Shown here: piece after piece, positions 55,657-63,902 of the stretch
Layout of the letters: the number at the start of each line of letters is the position of its first letter
Numbering within the stretch: position 1 is the stretch's first letter
From: JADYZU01 sp964540965
GTDB lineage: Bacteria; Pseudomonadota; Alphaproteobacteria; Rhodobacterales; Rhodobacteraceae
DNA: 64,000 bases
Direction: 5' to 3'
Assembly: GCA_964540965.1 (NCBI GenBank)
Contig: CAZIOT010000014.1
Location: 39,921-103,920, forward strand
Position numbers and translations under genes: made by a program
The notes under the pieces: generated by a model
Told to the model about the DNA's origin: nothing
The model's database searches: none
Seen by the model: only the letters and a program-made list of their open reading frames with translations

Positions 55657-55749
55657 GATTCGGCACTGATTCGGTCGGAACCGGTTCGGGCGAATCAACG
55701 CGGGTCGCGGCTGATTCGCAATCCCGGCCCCGGCACCGCGCGGTGATTC
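55657..55749. promoter_or_regulatory. Cluster of five GANTC (CcrM) sites between dnaG and rpoD
   Basis: GATTC or GAATC at 55657, 55668, 55692, 55713 and 55745. Together they span 93 of the 126 bases between the two genes. GAATCA (55692) and TGATTC (55712) also form an inverted pair. Methylation-dependent control is inferred only. Confidence 0.6.
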
Positions 55750-55766
55750 TTTTCGGTCGTGGCGGT

Positions 55767-57680
55767 TCAGCCGCCGCGGCGCTTTTCATAGCTGATCGTC
55801 GACAAAAGCCGGTCGAGCGCGTGACGCTCTTCCTTGTCGACGGCCAGCCCGTTCGGCGCGACATGCACCTCGCGGGCATCCTCGGTTTCGCGTGGCCGGG
55901 TCACATCGACCCCGGCGGCAGCCTCGGACAGACGGCGGGTCAGCCATTCGTCGGCCAGCCCGTCGATGTCGGCCACCGCCTCTTCAAGCGCGGCGGCATG
56001 GCTGCGCCGCGCCTTCAGCTTGGCAAATTCCTCTGCCAGCGTCTGGCGCGCAAGATCGGTGTCCCCGGGACGGGCGACAGCCGGGCACAGCGTCACATGG
56101 CGTTCCGCCATCAACCGTTCAAGAGGGGCCGCGCCGATCCGGGCAACGACGCCGGCGCGCAGGTCATCCGATCCGGCCGCCTGCAGGATGGCATCGCGGA
56201 TCAGGCCGTGATCGCCGGTCTGGCACTCCATGTCCTCGATGTCATGCCCGAACAGCGGCAGGGCGGCGGGATTGGCCAGAAGCGTGGCCAGGATCGCGCC
56301 CTCGCGCAATTCGTCCTCGACCCCGGCGGCACCGGTGAGGCGCGAGCCGCGGGCAATGACCGGCGCCGGCAGCGCCGCCTTGCGCTGCGGCCGGCGACCG
56401 GTGCGGAACAGATCCCACAAAAGCGCCTTGATTTCATCGGTATAGTGGGCGCGGATCGCCGGATCGGCGATGCGGCCCACCGCGCTGCGCAGGCTGGCGT
56501 CCAGCGCCGCCTTGCGTTCGGGGCTGTCGAAACTGCGGCCCTCGGTCTCGCGCTGCCACAGCAGGCGCACCATCGGGTCGGCCGCGTCCAGCACCGCCTG
56601 CATCGCGCCGGCGCCGCGGGCGCGGATCAGGTCGTCAGGGTCCATGCCATCGGGCAAGAGGGCAAAGCGCAGGCCCTTGCCGACCGTCAGAAGCGGCAGG
56701 GCAAGGTCGACGACGCGCAACGCGGCGCGGATCCCGGCCTTGTCGCCGTCAAGCGCGATCACCGGCTCGTCCGCGACGCGCCACATCAGGCGCAACTGGT
56801 CCTCGGTCACCGCGGTGCCCAGCGGCGCCACGGCGGCAAAGCCGGCCTCGGCCAGCGCGATCACATCCATATAGCCTTCGGCGACGACCAGCGGCCGGCC
56901 CTTGCCCGCCGCCTCGCGCGCGGGGCCAAGGTTGAACAGGCTGCGGCCCTTGTCGAACAGCTCTGTTTCCGGGCCGTTGAGGTATTTCGCCGGCTCCTTC
57001 GGGTCCATGGTGCGGCCGCCAAGCGAGATCGCGCTGCCCCGCGCGTCGCGGATGGGAAAGATGATGCGGGCGCGGAAACGGTCATAGGGCTCGCGCCCCT
57101 TGCTCGATTCGGCGGCAAGGCCGCTGGCGACGATATCGGCGGCGGCGATGCCCTTGGCCGTCAGGTGGCGAAAGGCCGCGCTCCAGTCATCGGGCGCCCA
57201 GCCGATGCCCCAGCGGTCGCAGGCGGCCTCGTCAAGGCCGCGCTTCGCCAGATAGGCACGCGCCGGCGCGGCGGCCCCGGTCTTCAGTTGCAGCCGGTAG
57301 AACGAGATTGCGGCCTCGACCACCGCCGACAGGGCGGTGCGGCGGTCGGCCTGCTGCGCCGCCCTGGGGTCGCGCTCGGGCATCGGCATCCCGGCCTCTC
57401 GGGCCAGGATCTCGACCGCCTCCATGAACGAGACGTTTTCGGTCTCCTTGACGAAGGTCAGGGCATCGCCCTTCGCATGGCAACCGAAGCAGTAGTAGAA
57501 CCCCTTGCGGTCGTCGACGTGAAAGGAGGCCGACTTTTCCTGATGGAACGGGCACGGCGCCCACATGTCGCCCTTACCGGGATTGGACTTGCGCGCATCC
57601 CAGATGACCTTGCGGCCGACGACCTGCGCCAGCGACAGCCGGCCGCGCAGTTCGTCAAGGAATGTGGGAGGCAGCGACAT
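55767..57680 (-). CDS. dnaG: DNA primase
   Basis: 637 aa. Zinc-binding domain with C-x2-H and C-x2-C (Cys43, His46, Cys64, Cys67; CPFHQEKSASFHV, then YYCFGCHAKGD), a catalytic RNAP-like core with TOPRIM motifs (VVAEGYMDVIAL and ALDGDKAGIRAAL), and a C-terminal DnaB-interaction region. Synthesises RNA primers at the replication fork. Start at ATG 57680 gives the canonical MSLPPTFLDELR. Precedes rpoD on the same strand. Confidence 0.97.
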   Translation of the reverse strand: MSLPPTFLDELRGRLSLAQVVGRKVIWDARKSNPGKGDMWAPCPFHQEKSASFHVDDRKGFYYCFGCHAKGDALTFVKETENVSFMEAVEILAREAGMPMPERDPRAAQQADRRTALSAVVEAAISFYRLQLKTGAAAPARAYLAKRGLDEAACDRWGIGWAPDDWSAAFRHLTAKGIAAADIVASGLAAESSKGREPYDRFRARIIFPIRDARGSAISLGGRTMDPKEPAKYLNGPETELFDKGRSLFNLGPAREAAGKGRPLVVAEGYMDVIALAEAGFAAVAPLGTAVTEDQLRLMWRVADEPVIALDGDKAGIRAALRVVDLALPLLTVGKGLRFALLPDGMDPDDLIRARGAGAMQAVLDAADPMVRLLWQRETEGRSFDSPERKAALDASLRSAVGRIADPAIRAHYTDEIKALLWDLFRTGRRPQRKAALPAPVIARGSRLTGAAGVEDELREGAILATLLANPAALPLFGHDIEDMECQTGDHGLIRDAILQAAGSDDLRAGVVARIGAAPLERLMAERHVTLCPAVARPGDTDLARQTLAEEFAKLKARRSHAAALEEAVADIDGLADEWLTRRLSEAAAGVDVTRPRETEDAREVHVAPNGLAVDKEERHALDRLLSTISYEKRRGG

Positions 57681-57725
57681 GCCCCCTTATCGCGCCTCGG
57701 GCCCGCGCTCACAAGCGGCGCGCGC

Positions 57726-57743
57726 GGTGGGTCAGGACCCACC
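57726..57743. repeat. Degenerate copy of the GGTGGGTC palindrome
   Basis: Perfect 8-bp core arms (GGTGGGTC / GACCCACC, 2-nt loop AG) without the outer four base pairs. Located 45 bp upstream of the dnaG start, in the region that would be its leader. Confidence 0.8.
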
Positions 57744-57805
57744 TTGCCGCCGCCTGCACCGCCCAGGGGAGCAATGATCGAAAGGGCGGCACACGCCTCT
57801 TTCCC

Positions 57806-57903
57806 CATTCTTCGTCCCCAAATATCCTCGGGGGGTGAATGCGCCGCAGGCGCAGAGGGGGGCGGAAGGCCCCCCTTTCTTCCTTCCGGTCCGTCAGGAC
57901 CGG
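57806..57903 (-). repeat. Triple-hairpin repeat element, copy B (tadA end)
   Basis: Read from tadA on the minus strand: hairpin CCGGTCC/GGACCGG (57886-57903), hairpin AGGGGGGC/GCCCCCCT (57856-57876), hairpin TGCGCC/GGCGCA (57840-57854), then the tag GGATATTTGGGGACGAAGAA (ending near 57806). The tadA stop is at 57908-57910, four bases away. Confidence 0.85.
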
Positions 57904-57907
57904 CGCC

Positions 57908-58357
57908 CTACCGCAGCCCGCCGAAAAACCGCCGCAGCAGCGCCGCCGCCTCTTCCCCGCCGATCCCGTCATAGACCTCGGGCACATGGTGGCATTGCGG
58001 ATGGGCAAAAATCCGCGGCCCCTGCGCCACGCCGCCCGATTTCGGATCGGCGGCACCGTAATACAGCCGGCCGATCCGTGCGGCGGCAATGGCCGCAGCG
58101 CACATCGGGCAGGGTTCCAGCGTGACATAGAGGTCATGGCCGGTCAGCCGTTCGGTGCCGAGCGCGGCGCAGGCGGCGCGGATTGCCAGCATCTCGGCAT
58201 GGGCGGTCGGGTCGCGGCATTCCCGGGTGCGGTTGCCGGCGGCGGCGATCACGCGGCCCGCGGGCGACACCACCACCGCGCCGACCGGAACCTCGCCCCG
58301 CGCGCCCGCGTCCCGCGCTTTGGCCAGCGCCAGATCCATATGCGACCGGAACATCAT
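57908..58357 (-). CDS. tadA: tRNA-specific adenosine deaminase TadA
   Basis: Converts A34 to inosine in tRNA-Arg; essential in most bacteria. 149 aa, a zinc CDA-fold protein: ligands HAE (His53-Glu55) and PCPMC (Cys83, Cys86), with the TadA-like sequence ARGEVPVGAVVVSPAG. Start among adjacent ATGs at 58357, 58354 and 58339 is not certain; the first was taken. The stop sits next to a triple-hairpin element. It is divergent from the RluB-type gene across about 100 bp containing palindrome copy 4. Confidence 0.92.
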   Translation of the reverse strand: MMFRSHMDLALAKARDAGARGEVPVGAVVVSPAGRVIAAAGNRTRECRDPTAHAEMLAIRAACAALGTERLTGHDLYVTLEPCPMCAAAIAAARIGRLYYGAADPKSGGVAQGPRIFAHPQCHHVPEVYDGIGGEEAAALLRRFFGGLR

Positions 58358-58394
58358 GGCCCATCTGACGCGACCGCCGGCAAGGCGCAAGCCC

Positions 58395-58420
58395 GTAAGG
58401 TGGGTCTTGACCCACCTTAC
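58395..58420. repeat. 26-bp dispersed palindrome, copy 4 (tadA / rluB divergent region)
   Basis: GTAAGGTGGGTC / GACCCACCTTAC around a TT loop, perfect 12-bp arms, in the divergent promoter region. Nearly identical to copy 1. Confidence 0.9.
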
Positions 58421-58459
58421 CCGCTGGCGCCAACGCCTGCGCCAGAGTATGGGGCGGCC

Positions 58460-60445
58460 ATGAGCACCGATGATTCCACCAGCTTCCCCGGCGACCGTAT
58501 CGCCAAGATCCTGTCGCGCGCCGGCGTTGCCTCGCGCCGCGATGCCGAACGGATGATTTCCGAAGGCCGGGTCAAGGTCAACGGCAAGCCGATCACCTCG
58601 CCCGCGCTGAATGTCGGCCCGGACGACCGCATCGCCGTCGACGGCACCGAGATCGGCCCCCCCGCCCCCATCCGCCTGTGGCTGTATCACAAGCCCGCCG
58701 GCGTGGTGACCACCGCGAAGGACGAAGAAGGCCGGCCCACGGTCTTCGATCAGTTCCCGCCCGACCTGCCCTATGTGATGACGGTCGGCCGGCTCGACCT
58801 CAATTCCGAAGGGCTGCTGCTTCTGACCAACGACGGCGAGGTCAAGCGCCGGCTCGAGTTGCCGCAGACCGGCTGGCTGCGCCGCTATCGCGTGCGCATC
58901 AACGGCAGCGTCAGCGACGAGGCACTGGACTCCCTGCGCGCGGGCATCGTCGTCGACGGCATCGCCTATCAGCCGATGGAGGTGCAGTTCGACCGCCAGC
59001 AGGGCGCCAACGCCTGGCTGACCATCGGCCTGCGCGAGGGGCGCAACCGTGAAATCCGCCGGGTGATGGACCACCTTGGCGTGCAGGTCGCCCGGCTGTT
59101 GCGGGTGTCCTACGGGCCGTTCCAGCTTGGCAATCTCGAACCCGGCACGGTCGAGGAGGTGCGGGCCAAGGTGGTGCGCGACCAGCTGGGGCTGGACCGC
59201 GACCGCGCCGCCCCGGTCAAGGTCGAACGCAAGGGCCCGGCGCGGCCGAAACTGGCGCTGGGTGCCGTGCCGCCGCCCGCCGAACCCCTGACAGCCGAAC
59301 CGCTGACCGCCGAGGACGCCAGCCCCCGCCCGCCGCGCAAGCCGCGCGCCGCCGCTGCCGGGACACGGCCCGTGGCCAGCCCCCGCGGCACCCGCCCCGA
59401 GGGCGAGGCCCGCAAGCCGCGTCAAGGCCGGCGCGACGAGGCCCCGCGCAAGTCCTATGGCGCTCGGGCCGAAGGGGACGCGCCGCGCAAGTCGTATGGC
59501 CCGAGAGCGGACGGCGAAGGGCGCAAGCCCTACGCCCGCGCCGAAGGCGATGCTCCCCGCAAATCCTATGGGCCAAAGCCGGATGGCGAGGGACGCAGGC
59601 CTTATGGAGAGCGGGCCGAAGGCGGCGCTCCGCGCAAGTCCTATGGACCGAAGCCGGATGGCGAGGGACGCAAGCCCTACGCCCGCGCCGAGGGCGCCGC
59701 GCCGCGCAAGTCCTACGGCCCGAAGCCGGATGGCGAGGGGCGCAAGCCCTACGGCGCCCGCGCCGAGGGCGCCGCTCCGCGGAAATCCTACGGACCGAAG
59801 CCCGATGGCGAAGGCCGCAGGCCCTATGGTGCCCGCGCCGAAGGCGATGCTCCGCGCAAATCCTACGGCCCGAAACCGGATGGAGAGGGGCGCAAGCCCT
59901 ACGGCGCCCGCGCCGAGGGTGCCGCTCCGCGCAAGTCCTACGGACCGAAGCCGGATGGCGAGGGGCGCAAGCCCTATGGCGCGCGTGCCGAAGGTGCCGC
60001 GCCAAGAAAGTCCTACGGCCCGAAGCCGGATGGCGAGGGACGCAAGCCCTATGGCGCGCGTGCCGAAGGCGCCGCGCCGCGCAAGTCCTATGGCCCGAAG
60101 CCCGATGGCGAGGGGCGCAAGCCCTATGGCGCGCGTGCCGAAGGTGCCGCGCCAAGAAAGTCCTACGGCCCGAAGCCGGATGGCGAGGGACGCAAGCCCT
60201 ATGGCGCGCGTGCCGAAGGCGCCGCGCCGCGCAAGTCCTATGGCCCGAAGCCCGATGGCGAGGGGCGCAAGCCCTATGGCGCGCGTGCCGAAGGCGATGG
60301 TCCGCGCAAGTCCTGGGGATCCAAATCCGCCAGCGCCGGCAAGCCGCAGGGCGATGCAAGGCGCGGGCCGCCCAAGGGGTCGCCCAAGGGACCGGGACGG
60401 GGTCCGGCCGGCGGATCGCCGCGCAAGGGACCGCGCAAGGGCTGA
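58460..60445 (+). CDS. rluB: RluB-type 23S rRNA pseudouridine synthase with long repeat tail
   Basis: 661 aa, more than twice the usual length. The first 290 residues are a standard RsuA/RluB enzyme: S4 domain (DRIAKILSRAGVASRRDAE), then the catalytic motif GRLDLNSEGLLLLTND (Asp113), with EGRNREIRRVMDHLGVQVARLLR. The remainder is a linker plus twelve tandem units of about 25 residues (nt 59444-60301), each beginning PRKSYG, then a basic tail (PPKGSPKGPGRGPAGGSPRKG). The repeats are rich in Lys, Arg, Gly and Glu and likely disordered; RNA binding is a guess. Whether the enzyme is RluB or RsuA-like is by resemblance. Confidence 0.9.
   Translation: MSTDDSTSFPGDRIAKILSRAGVASRRDAERMISEGRVKVNGKPITSPALNVGPDDRIAVDGTEIGPPAPIRLWLYHKPAGVVTTAKDEEGRPTVFDQFPPDLPYVMTVGRLDLNSEGLLLLTNDGEVKRRLELPQTGWLRRYRVRINGSVSDEALDSLRAGIVVDGIAYQPMEVQFDRQQGANAWLTIGLREGRNREIRRVMDHLGVQVARLLRVSYGPFQLGNLEPGTVEEVRAKVVRDQLGLDRDRAAPVKVERKGPARPKLALGAVPPPAEPLTAEPLTAEDASPRPPRKPRAAAAGTRPVASPRGTRPEGEARKPRQGRRDEAPRKSYGARAEGDAPRKSYGPRADGEGRKPYARAEGDAPRKSYGPKPDGEGRRPYGERAEGGAPRKSYGPKPDGEGRKPYARAEGAAPRKSYGPKPDGEGRKPYGARAEGAAPRKSYGPKPDGEGRRPYGARAEGDAPRKSYGPKPDGEGRKPYGARAEGAAPRKSYGPKPDGEGRKPYGARAEGAAPRKSYGPKPDGEGRKPYGARAEGAAPRKSYGPKPDGEGRKPYGARAEGAAPRKSYGPKPDGEGRKPYGARAEGAAPRKSYGPKPDGEGRKPYGARAEGDGPRKSWGSKSASAGKPQGDARRGPPKGSPKGPGRGPAGGSPRKGPRKG
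59444..60301 (+). repeat. In-frame 75-bp tandem repeat array (12 units)
   Basis: Units of 25 codons (first shorter, two of 24) inside the pseudouridine synthase gene. Later units have a 150-bp higher-order period: nt 59954-60144 and 60104-60294 are identical over 191 bases, evidence of recent duplication. Confidence 0.95.
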
Positions 60446-60568
60446 AGCGCAGTCAGGGCGGGATACGTCCCGCCCGGCCCCCGGACGCGTCCGGACGAAA
60501 ACTCCCCCTCCGTCGCCCCTCGAAACCGGCGCGCGCCTTGCCTATTGTAAGGCTGACGCCGCTTTGGG

Positions 60569-60781
60569 ATGATGCGCATGGCCCGGCTGATCCTCGCCCT
60601 CCTGCTGTTTTCGGCCATTGTGCTGGCCGCGGGTTCGGTCGTCCGCCTGTTGACCATGGCAGGCCCGGCGCCCGCCCCAAGACGTGAGGATTTCATGCCC
60701 GCCGCCTTCCGCAATACCGCCTATGTGCTGCTGCTCCTCCTGATCTTCGGCGTCGCCACCGGCTGGCTGGGGGCGGCGTGA
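60569..60781 (+). CDS. Small two-helix membrane protein
   Basis: 70 aa with two hydrophobic segments (MARLILALLLFSAIVLAAGS and NTAYVLLLLLIFGVATGWLG) and a short charged linker (APAPRREDFMP). Not assigned to a family. Its stop overlaps the start of the XpaC-type gene (TGATG), so the two are coupled. Start could be any of several close ATGs (60569, 60572, 60578). Confidence 0.7.
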   Translation: MMRMARLILALLLFSAIVLAAGSVVRLLTMAGPAPAPRREDFMPAAFRNTAYVLLLLLIFGVATGWLGAA

Positions 60782-61668
60782 TGGCGCAAAGGTATGGCGG
60801 CAAATACAGCCCCGGCGCGAAAACCCAACCCGAGGCGGTGCAGCAGGCGGTGGCCGAGGATCGGCGGGTCGACGCCGCCGGGGCCAAGGCCAATATCCTG
60901 TTCATCCCGGCGGTGCTGGTCGCCTTCCTGTCGCTGAACGACACCGGCGCGCTTGGCCCGGTGCCGGGCCTGGTCGCCGCCGCCGCACTGGGCCTTGCCG
61001 CCTGGCTGACGCGCGACGGGCTGCGGGCCGAAGCCGCCTACAACGCCCGCTCGGTCGCGCGCCGGCCCGCCTTTCCGCGCAAGATCGCCGCCTCGGTCCT
61101 GACCGGCGCCGGCCTGTGCCTGACCGCCTGGACCGGCGGCAATCCGGCAGCGCTGTCGGTGTTCTACGGCATCGCCGCGGGTGCCCTGCATCTGGCGGCC
61201 TTCGGGCTGGATCCGTTGCGGGACAAGCGGATGGAGGGGATCGACACCTTTCAGCAGGACCGCGTGGCCCGTGTGGTGGACGAGGCCGAGGGATACCTTT
61301 CGGCCATCCGCGACCATATCGCCAGCCTGGGCGACCGCATGCTGGACGGCCGCATCGAGACCTTCATGGCGCAGGCCCGGCGCATGATCCGCACCGTCGA
61401 GGAGGATCCGCGCGACCTATCGGACGCCAAGAAATATCTGGTGATCTACCTGATGGGCGCCCGCGACGCGACGGTCAAGTTCGCCGACCTCTACAAGCGG
61501 CAGCGCGACGCCGCCGCCCGCAGCGACTATGAGGCGCTGCTGACCGATCTTGAAACCAATTTCGCCGCCCGCACCACGCAGATGCTGCAAGGCGGGCGCG
61601 AAGACATGGACCTTGAGATCAAGGTCCTGCGCGACCGGCTGAGCCGGGAAGGGGTTCGCCCCGAATAG
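60781..61668 (+). CDS. XpaC-family (5-bromo-4-chloroindolyl phosphate hydrolysis) membrane protein
   Basis: 295 aa. Two to four membrane segments in the first half (about 40-60, 65-80, 100-145), then a cytoplasmic helical domain (DKRMEGIDTFQQDRVARVVDEAEGYLSAIRDHI). It matches the XpaC family, commonly found next to TelA. Biochemical role unclear; the family name derives from a Bacillus phenotype. An upstream GTG at 60778 is an alternative start. Confidence 0.8.
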   Translation: MAQRYGGKYSPGAKTQPEAVQQAVAEDRRVDAAGAKANILFIPAVLVAFLSLNDTGALGPVPGLVAAAALGLAAWLTRDGLRAEAAYNARSVARRPAFPRKIAASVLTGAGLCLTAWTGGNPAALSVFYGIAAGALHLAAFGLDPLRDKRMEGIDTFQQDRVARVVDEAEGYLSAIRDHIASLGDRMLDGRIETFMAQARRMIRTVEEDPRDLSDAKKYLVIYLMGARDATVKFADLYKRQRDAAARSDYEALLTDLETNFAARTTQMLQGGREDMDLEIKVLRDRLSREGVRPE

Positions 61669-61725
61669 TCTGGCCGGAAGCTGCTTTTGCCCGAAAAGGG
61701 CCCTCACGACAAAAGGGAGACGATG

Positions 61726-62913
61726 ATGACCGACATCCGCGAAGGCGCCGCCGCCGCGCTGGCCGAGGCCGAGAAGGTGACGGCGGTGCTTCTGCCCGAA
61801 CCCAAGGGCGAGGTCGTGCCGCTGTCGCAGGCGACCCCCGCCCAATCCGCGGAAATCCGCAAGCGGATGGGCGAGCTAGACATGGGCAACACCAATTCCA
61901 TCGTCGCCTTCGGCAGCCGGGCGCAGGCGGAACTGCAGGAAATCTCGCGCTCGATGCTGGAAGGCGTGCGCAACAAGGATGTGGGCCCGGCAGGCGACAG
62001 CCTGCGCAGCATGGTGACGGCGATCCGCGGTTTTTCGATGGAAGAACTCGACGTGCGCCGCGAACGGTCGTTCTTTGAACGCCTCTTGGGCCGCGCCGCC
62101 CCCATCGCCCGCTTTGCCGCCCGGTTCGAGGAGGTGCAAAGCCAGATCGACAAGATCGAGACCGACCTTCTCAAGCACGAATCGCTTTTGCTGAAGGACA
62201 TCGAAAGCCTTGACCGGCTTTACGAAAAGACCCTCGATTTCTACGACGAACTCGCGCTTTACATCGCCGCGGGCGAGGCGAAGCTGGCCGACATCGACGC
62301 CACCACCATCCCGGCGAAAGAGGCCGAAGTCGCCGCCGCGCCCGAGGAACAGGGCGTGATGAAGGCGCAGGAACTGCGCGACCTGCGCGCCGCCCGCGAC
62401 GATCTGGAACGCCGGGTGCATGACCTGAAGCTGACGCGGCAGGTGACGATGCAGTCGCTGCCCTCGATCCGGCTGGTGCAGGAAAACGACAAGTCGCTGG
62501 TGACGAAGATCAACTCGACCCTCGTCAACACCGTGCCGCTGTGGGAAACCCAGCTCGCGCAGGCGGTGACGATCCAGCGGTCGGCCGAAGCCGCAGAATC
62601 GGTGCGCGAGGCCAATGACCTGACCAACGACCTGCTGAAATCCAACGCGGAAAACCTGCGCCAGGCCAACAAGACCATCCGCGAAGAGATGGAGCGCGGC
62701 GTCTTCGACATCGAGGCGGTGAAGGCGGCGAACGAAAATCTGATTGCCACCATCAACGAAAGCCTTCAGATCGCGGATGAGGGCAAGGCGAAGCGCGCGC
62801 AGGCCGAGGCCGATCTCCAGAAGATGGAGCAGGAGCTGAAGGACACGCTGGCCAGCGCCAAGGCGCGCGCCACCGGCACCGGCGCGAATATCGGCACCGC
62901 GACCGGGGCGTGA
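61726..62913 (+). CDS. TelA-family toxic anion resistance protein
   Basis: 395 aa, almost all helical and probably coiled-coil: MVTAIRGFSMEELDVRRERS, then RFEEVQSQIDKIETDLLKHE. It fits the TelA (toxic anion resistance) family, with the conserved centre SLPSIRLVQENDKSLVTKIN and WETQLAQAV. Start at ATG 61726, where GGGAG is spaced 6 nt away; 61723 is also possible. Together with the XpaC-type and small membrane protein genes it forms a tight unit. Tellurite function is not established. Confidence 0.83.
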   Translation: MTDIREGAAAALAEAEKVTAVLLPEPKGEVVPLSQATPAQSAEIRKRMGELDMGNTNSIVAFGSRAQAELQEISRSMLEGVRNKDVGPAGDSLRSMVTAIRGFSMEELDVRRERSFFERLLGRAAPIARFAARFEEVQSQIDKIETDLLKHESLLLKDIESLDRLYEKTLDFYDELALYIAAGEAKLADIDATTIPAKEAEVAAAPEEQGVMKAQELRDLRAARDDLERRVHDLKLTRQVTMQSLPSIRLVQENDKSLVTKINSTLVNTVPLWETQLAQAVTIQRSAEAAESVREANDLTNDLLKSNAENLRQANKTIREEMERGVFDIEAVKAANENLIATINESLQIADEGKAKRAQAEADLQKMEQELKDTLASAKARATGTGANIGTATGA

Positions 62914-62947
62914 CGCCCGGCGCTGCCGGAGGGGACGAAGGCAGGCG

Positions 62948-63898
62948 ATGGCATTGCGGCGACGGGCGGCGGCATGGACGGGTCTGGTGGCGGCGGCGGT
63001 TCTGGCCGGCTGCGCCGAGCTGATGCCGCCGCCCGAACCCGATCCGGTCCCCGCCCCGGCCCCGGTGGCGGAACCCGAACCGGAGCCGGTTCCGCGGCCG
63101 GATCTCAGCCTCGCGCTCGAGCTTTACTACGCCCGGTTGCAGAACGACCTTCTGGAACAGGGGCTGATGCGCGGCGATGGCGGCGGCGTGGACACGCCGT
63201 TCACCGACACGATGCTGGCGCGCGACTTTGTCCGCGTCGCGCTTTACGATGAATATGTCGATGACGGCAGTTCCGTGCGGCCCGAGGCGCGGATTTCCCG
63301 GCTGCGGCGCTGGGAGGGCCGGGTGAATTTCGCGGTGGAATTCGGCCCGACCATCCCCGAGGCGCAGGCGGCGCGCGACCGCGCCTCGGTTTCCGCCTAT
63401 GTCGCCCGGCTGGCCCGCGTCACCGGCCATCCGATGGGCATGACCGGCGCGCCGAATTTCACCGTGATGTTCCTGAACGAGGACGAGCGGCTGGCGCTGG
63501 GCCCGCGGCTGCGCGCGCTGGTGCCCGGCATCGCCGACAGTTCGGTCCGCGCGATCGAGACGCTGCCGCGCTCGACGCTTTGCGTGGTGGTCGCCTTCTC
63601 GGAACCCGGCAGCTATGCCTATACCAATGCCGTCGCGATCATCCGCGGCGAACACCCCGACCTGATGAGGCTGGCCTGCATACACGAGGAACTGGCGCAG
63701 GGCCTGGGCCTTGCCAATGACGACCCGCAATCACGCCCGTCGATCTTCAACGACGACGAGGAATTCGCCCTGCTGACCGGGCATGACGAATTGCTGCTGC
63801 GGATGCTGTACGACCCGCGCCTGCGCACCGGCATGACCGCGGCCGAGGCGGCACCGGTGGTGCGCGAGATCGCGGCCGAGGTGATGGGCGGGGTCTGA
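62948..63898 (+). CDS. DUF2927-type lipoprotein
   Basis: 316 aa. Signal peptide with lipobox (VLAGC, Cys at about residue 22), a Pro/Glu/Ala-rich linker (about 25-50), then a folded domain resembling DUF2927: ARDFVRVALYDEYVDDGSS early and LACIHEELAQGLGLANDDP near the end, where HEELAQ resembles a zinc-protease-like HExxx helix. Whether it is a peptidase is only a hypothesis. It is last in a co-directional run with TelA and is followed by a triple-hairpin element. Confidence 0.8.
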   Translation: MALRRRAAAWTGLVAAAVLAGCAELMPPPEPDPVPAPAPVAEPEPEPVPRPDLSLALELYYARLQNDLLEQGLMRGDGGGVDTPFTDTMLARDFVRVALYDEYVDDGSSVRPEARISRLRRWEGRVNFAVEFGPTIPEAQAARDRASVSAYVARLARVTGHPMGMTGAPNFTVMFLNEDERLALGPRLRALVPGIADSSVRAIETLPRSTLCVVVAFSEPGSYAYTNAVAIIRGEHPDLMRLACIHEELAQGLGLANDDPQSRPSIFNDDEEFALLTGHDELLLRMLYDPRLRTGMTAAEAAPVVREIAAEVMGGV

Positions 63899-63902
63899 GG
63901 GC

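Noticed and set aside
59444..60301. 75-bp repeats considered as a CRISPR array
   Set aside because: Repeats are adjacent without unique spacers, in frame with an enzyme, and no cas gene is present.
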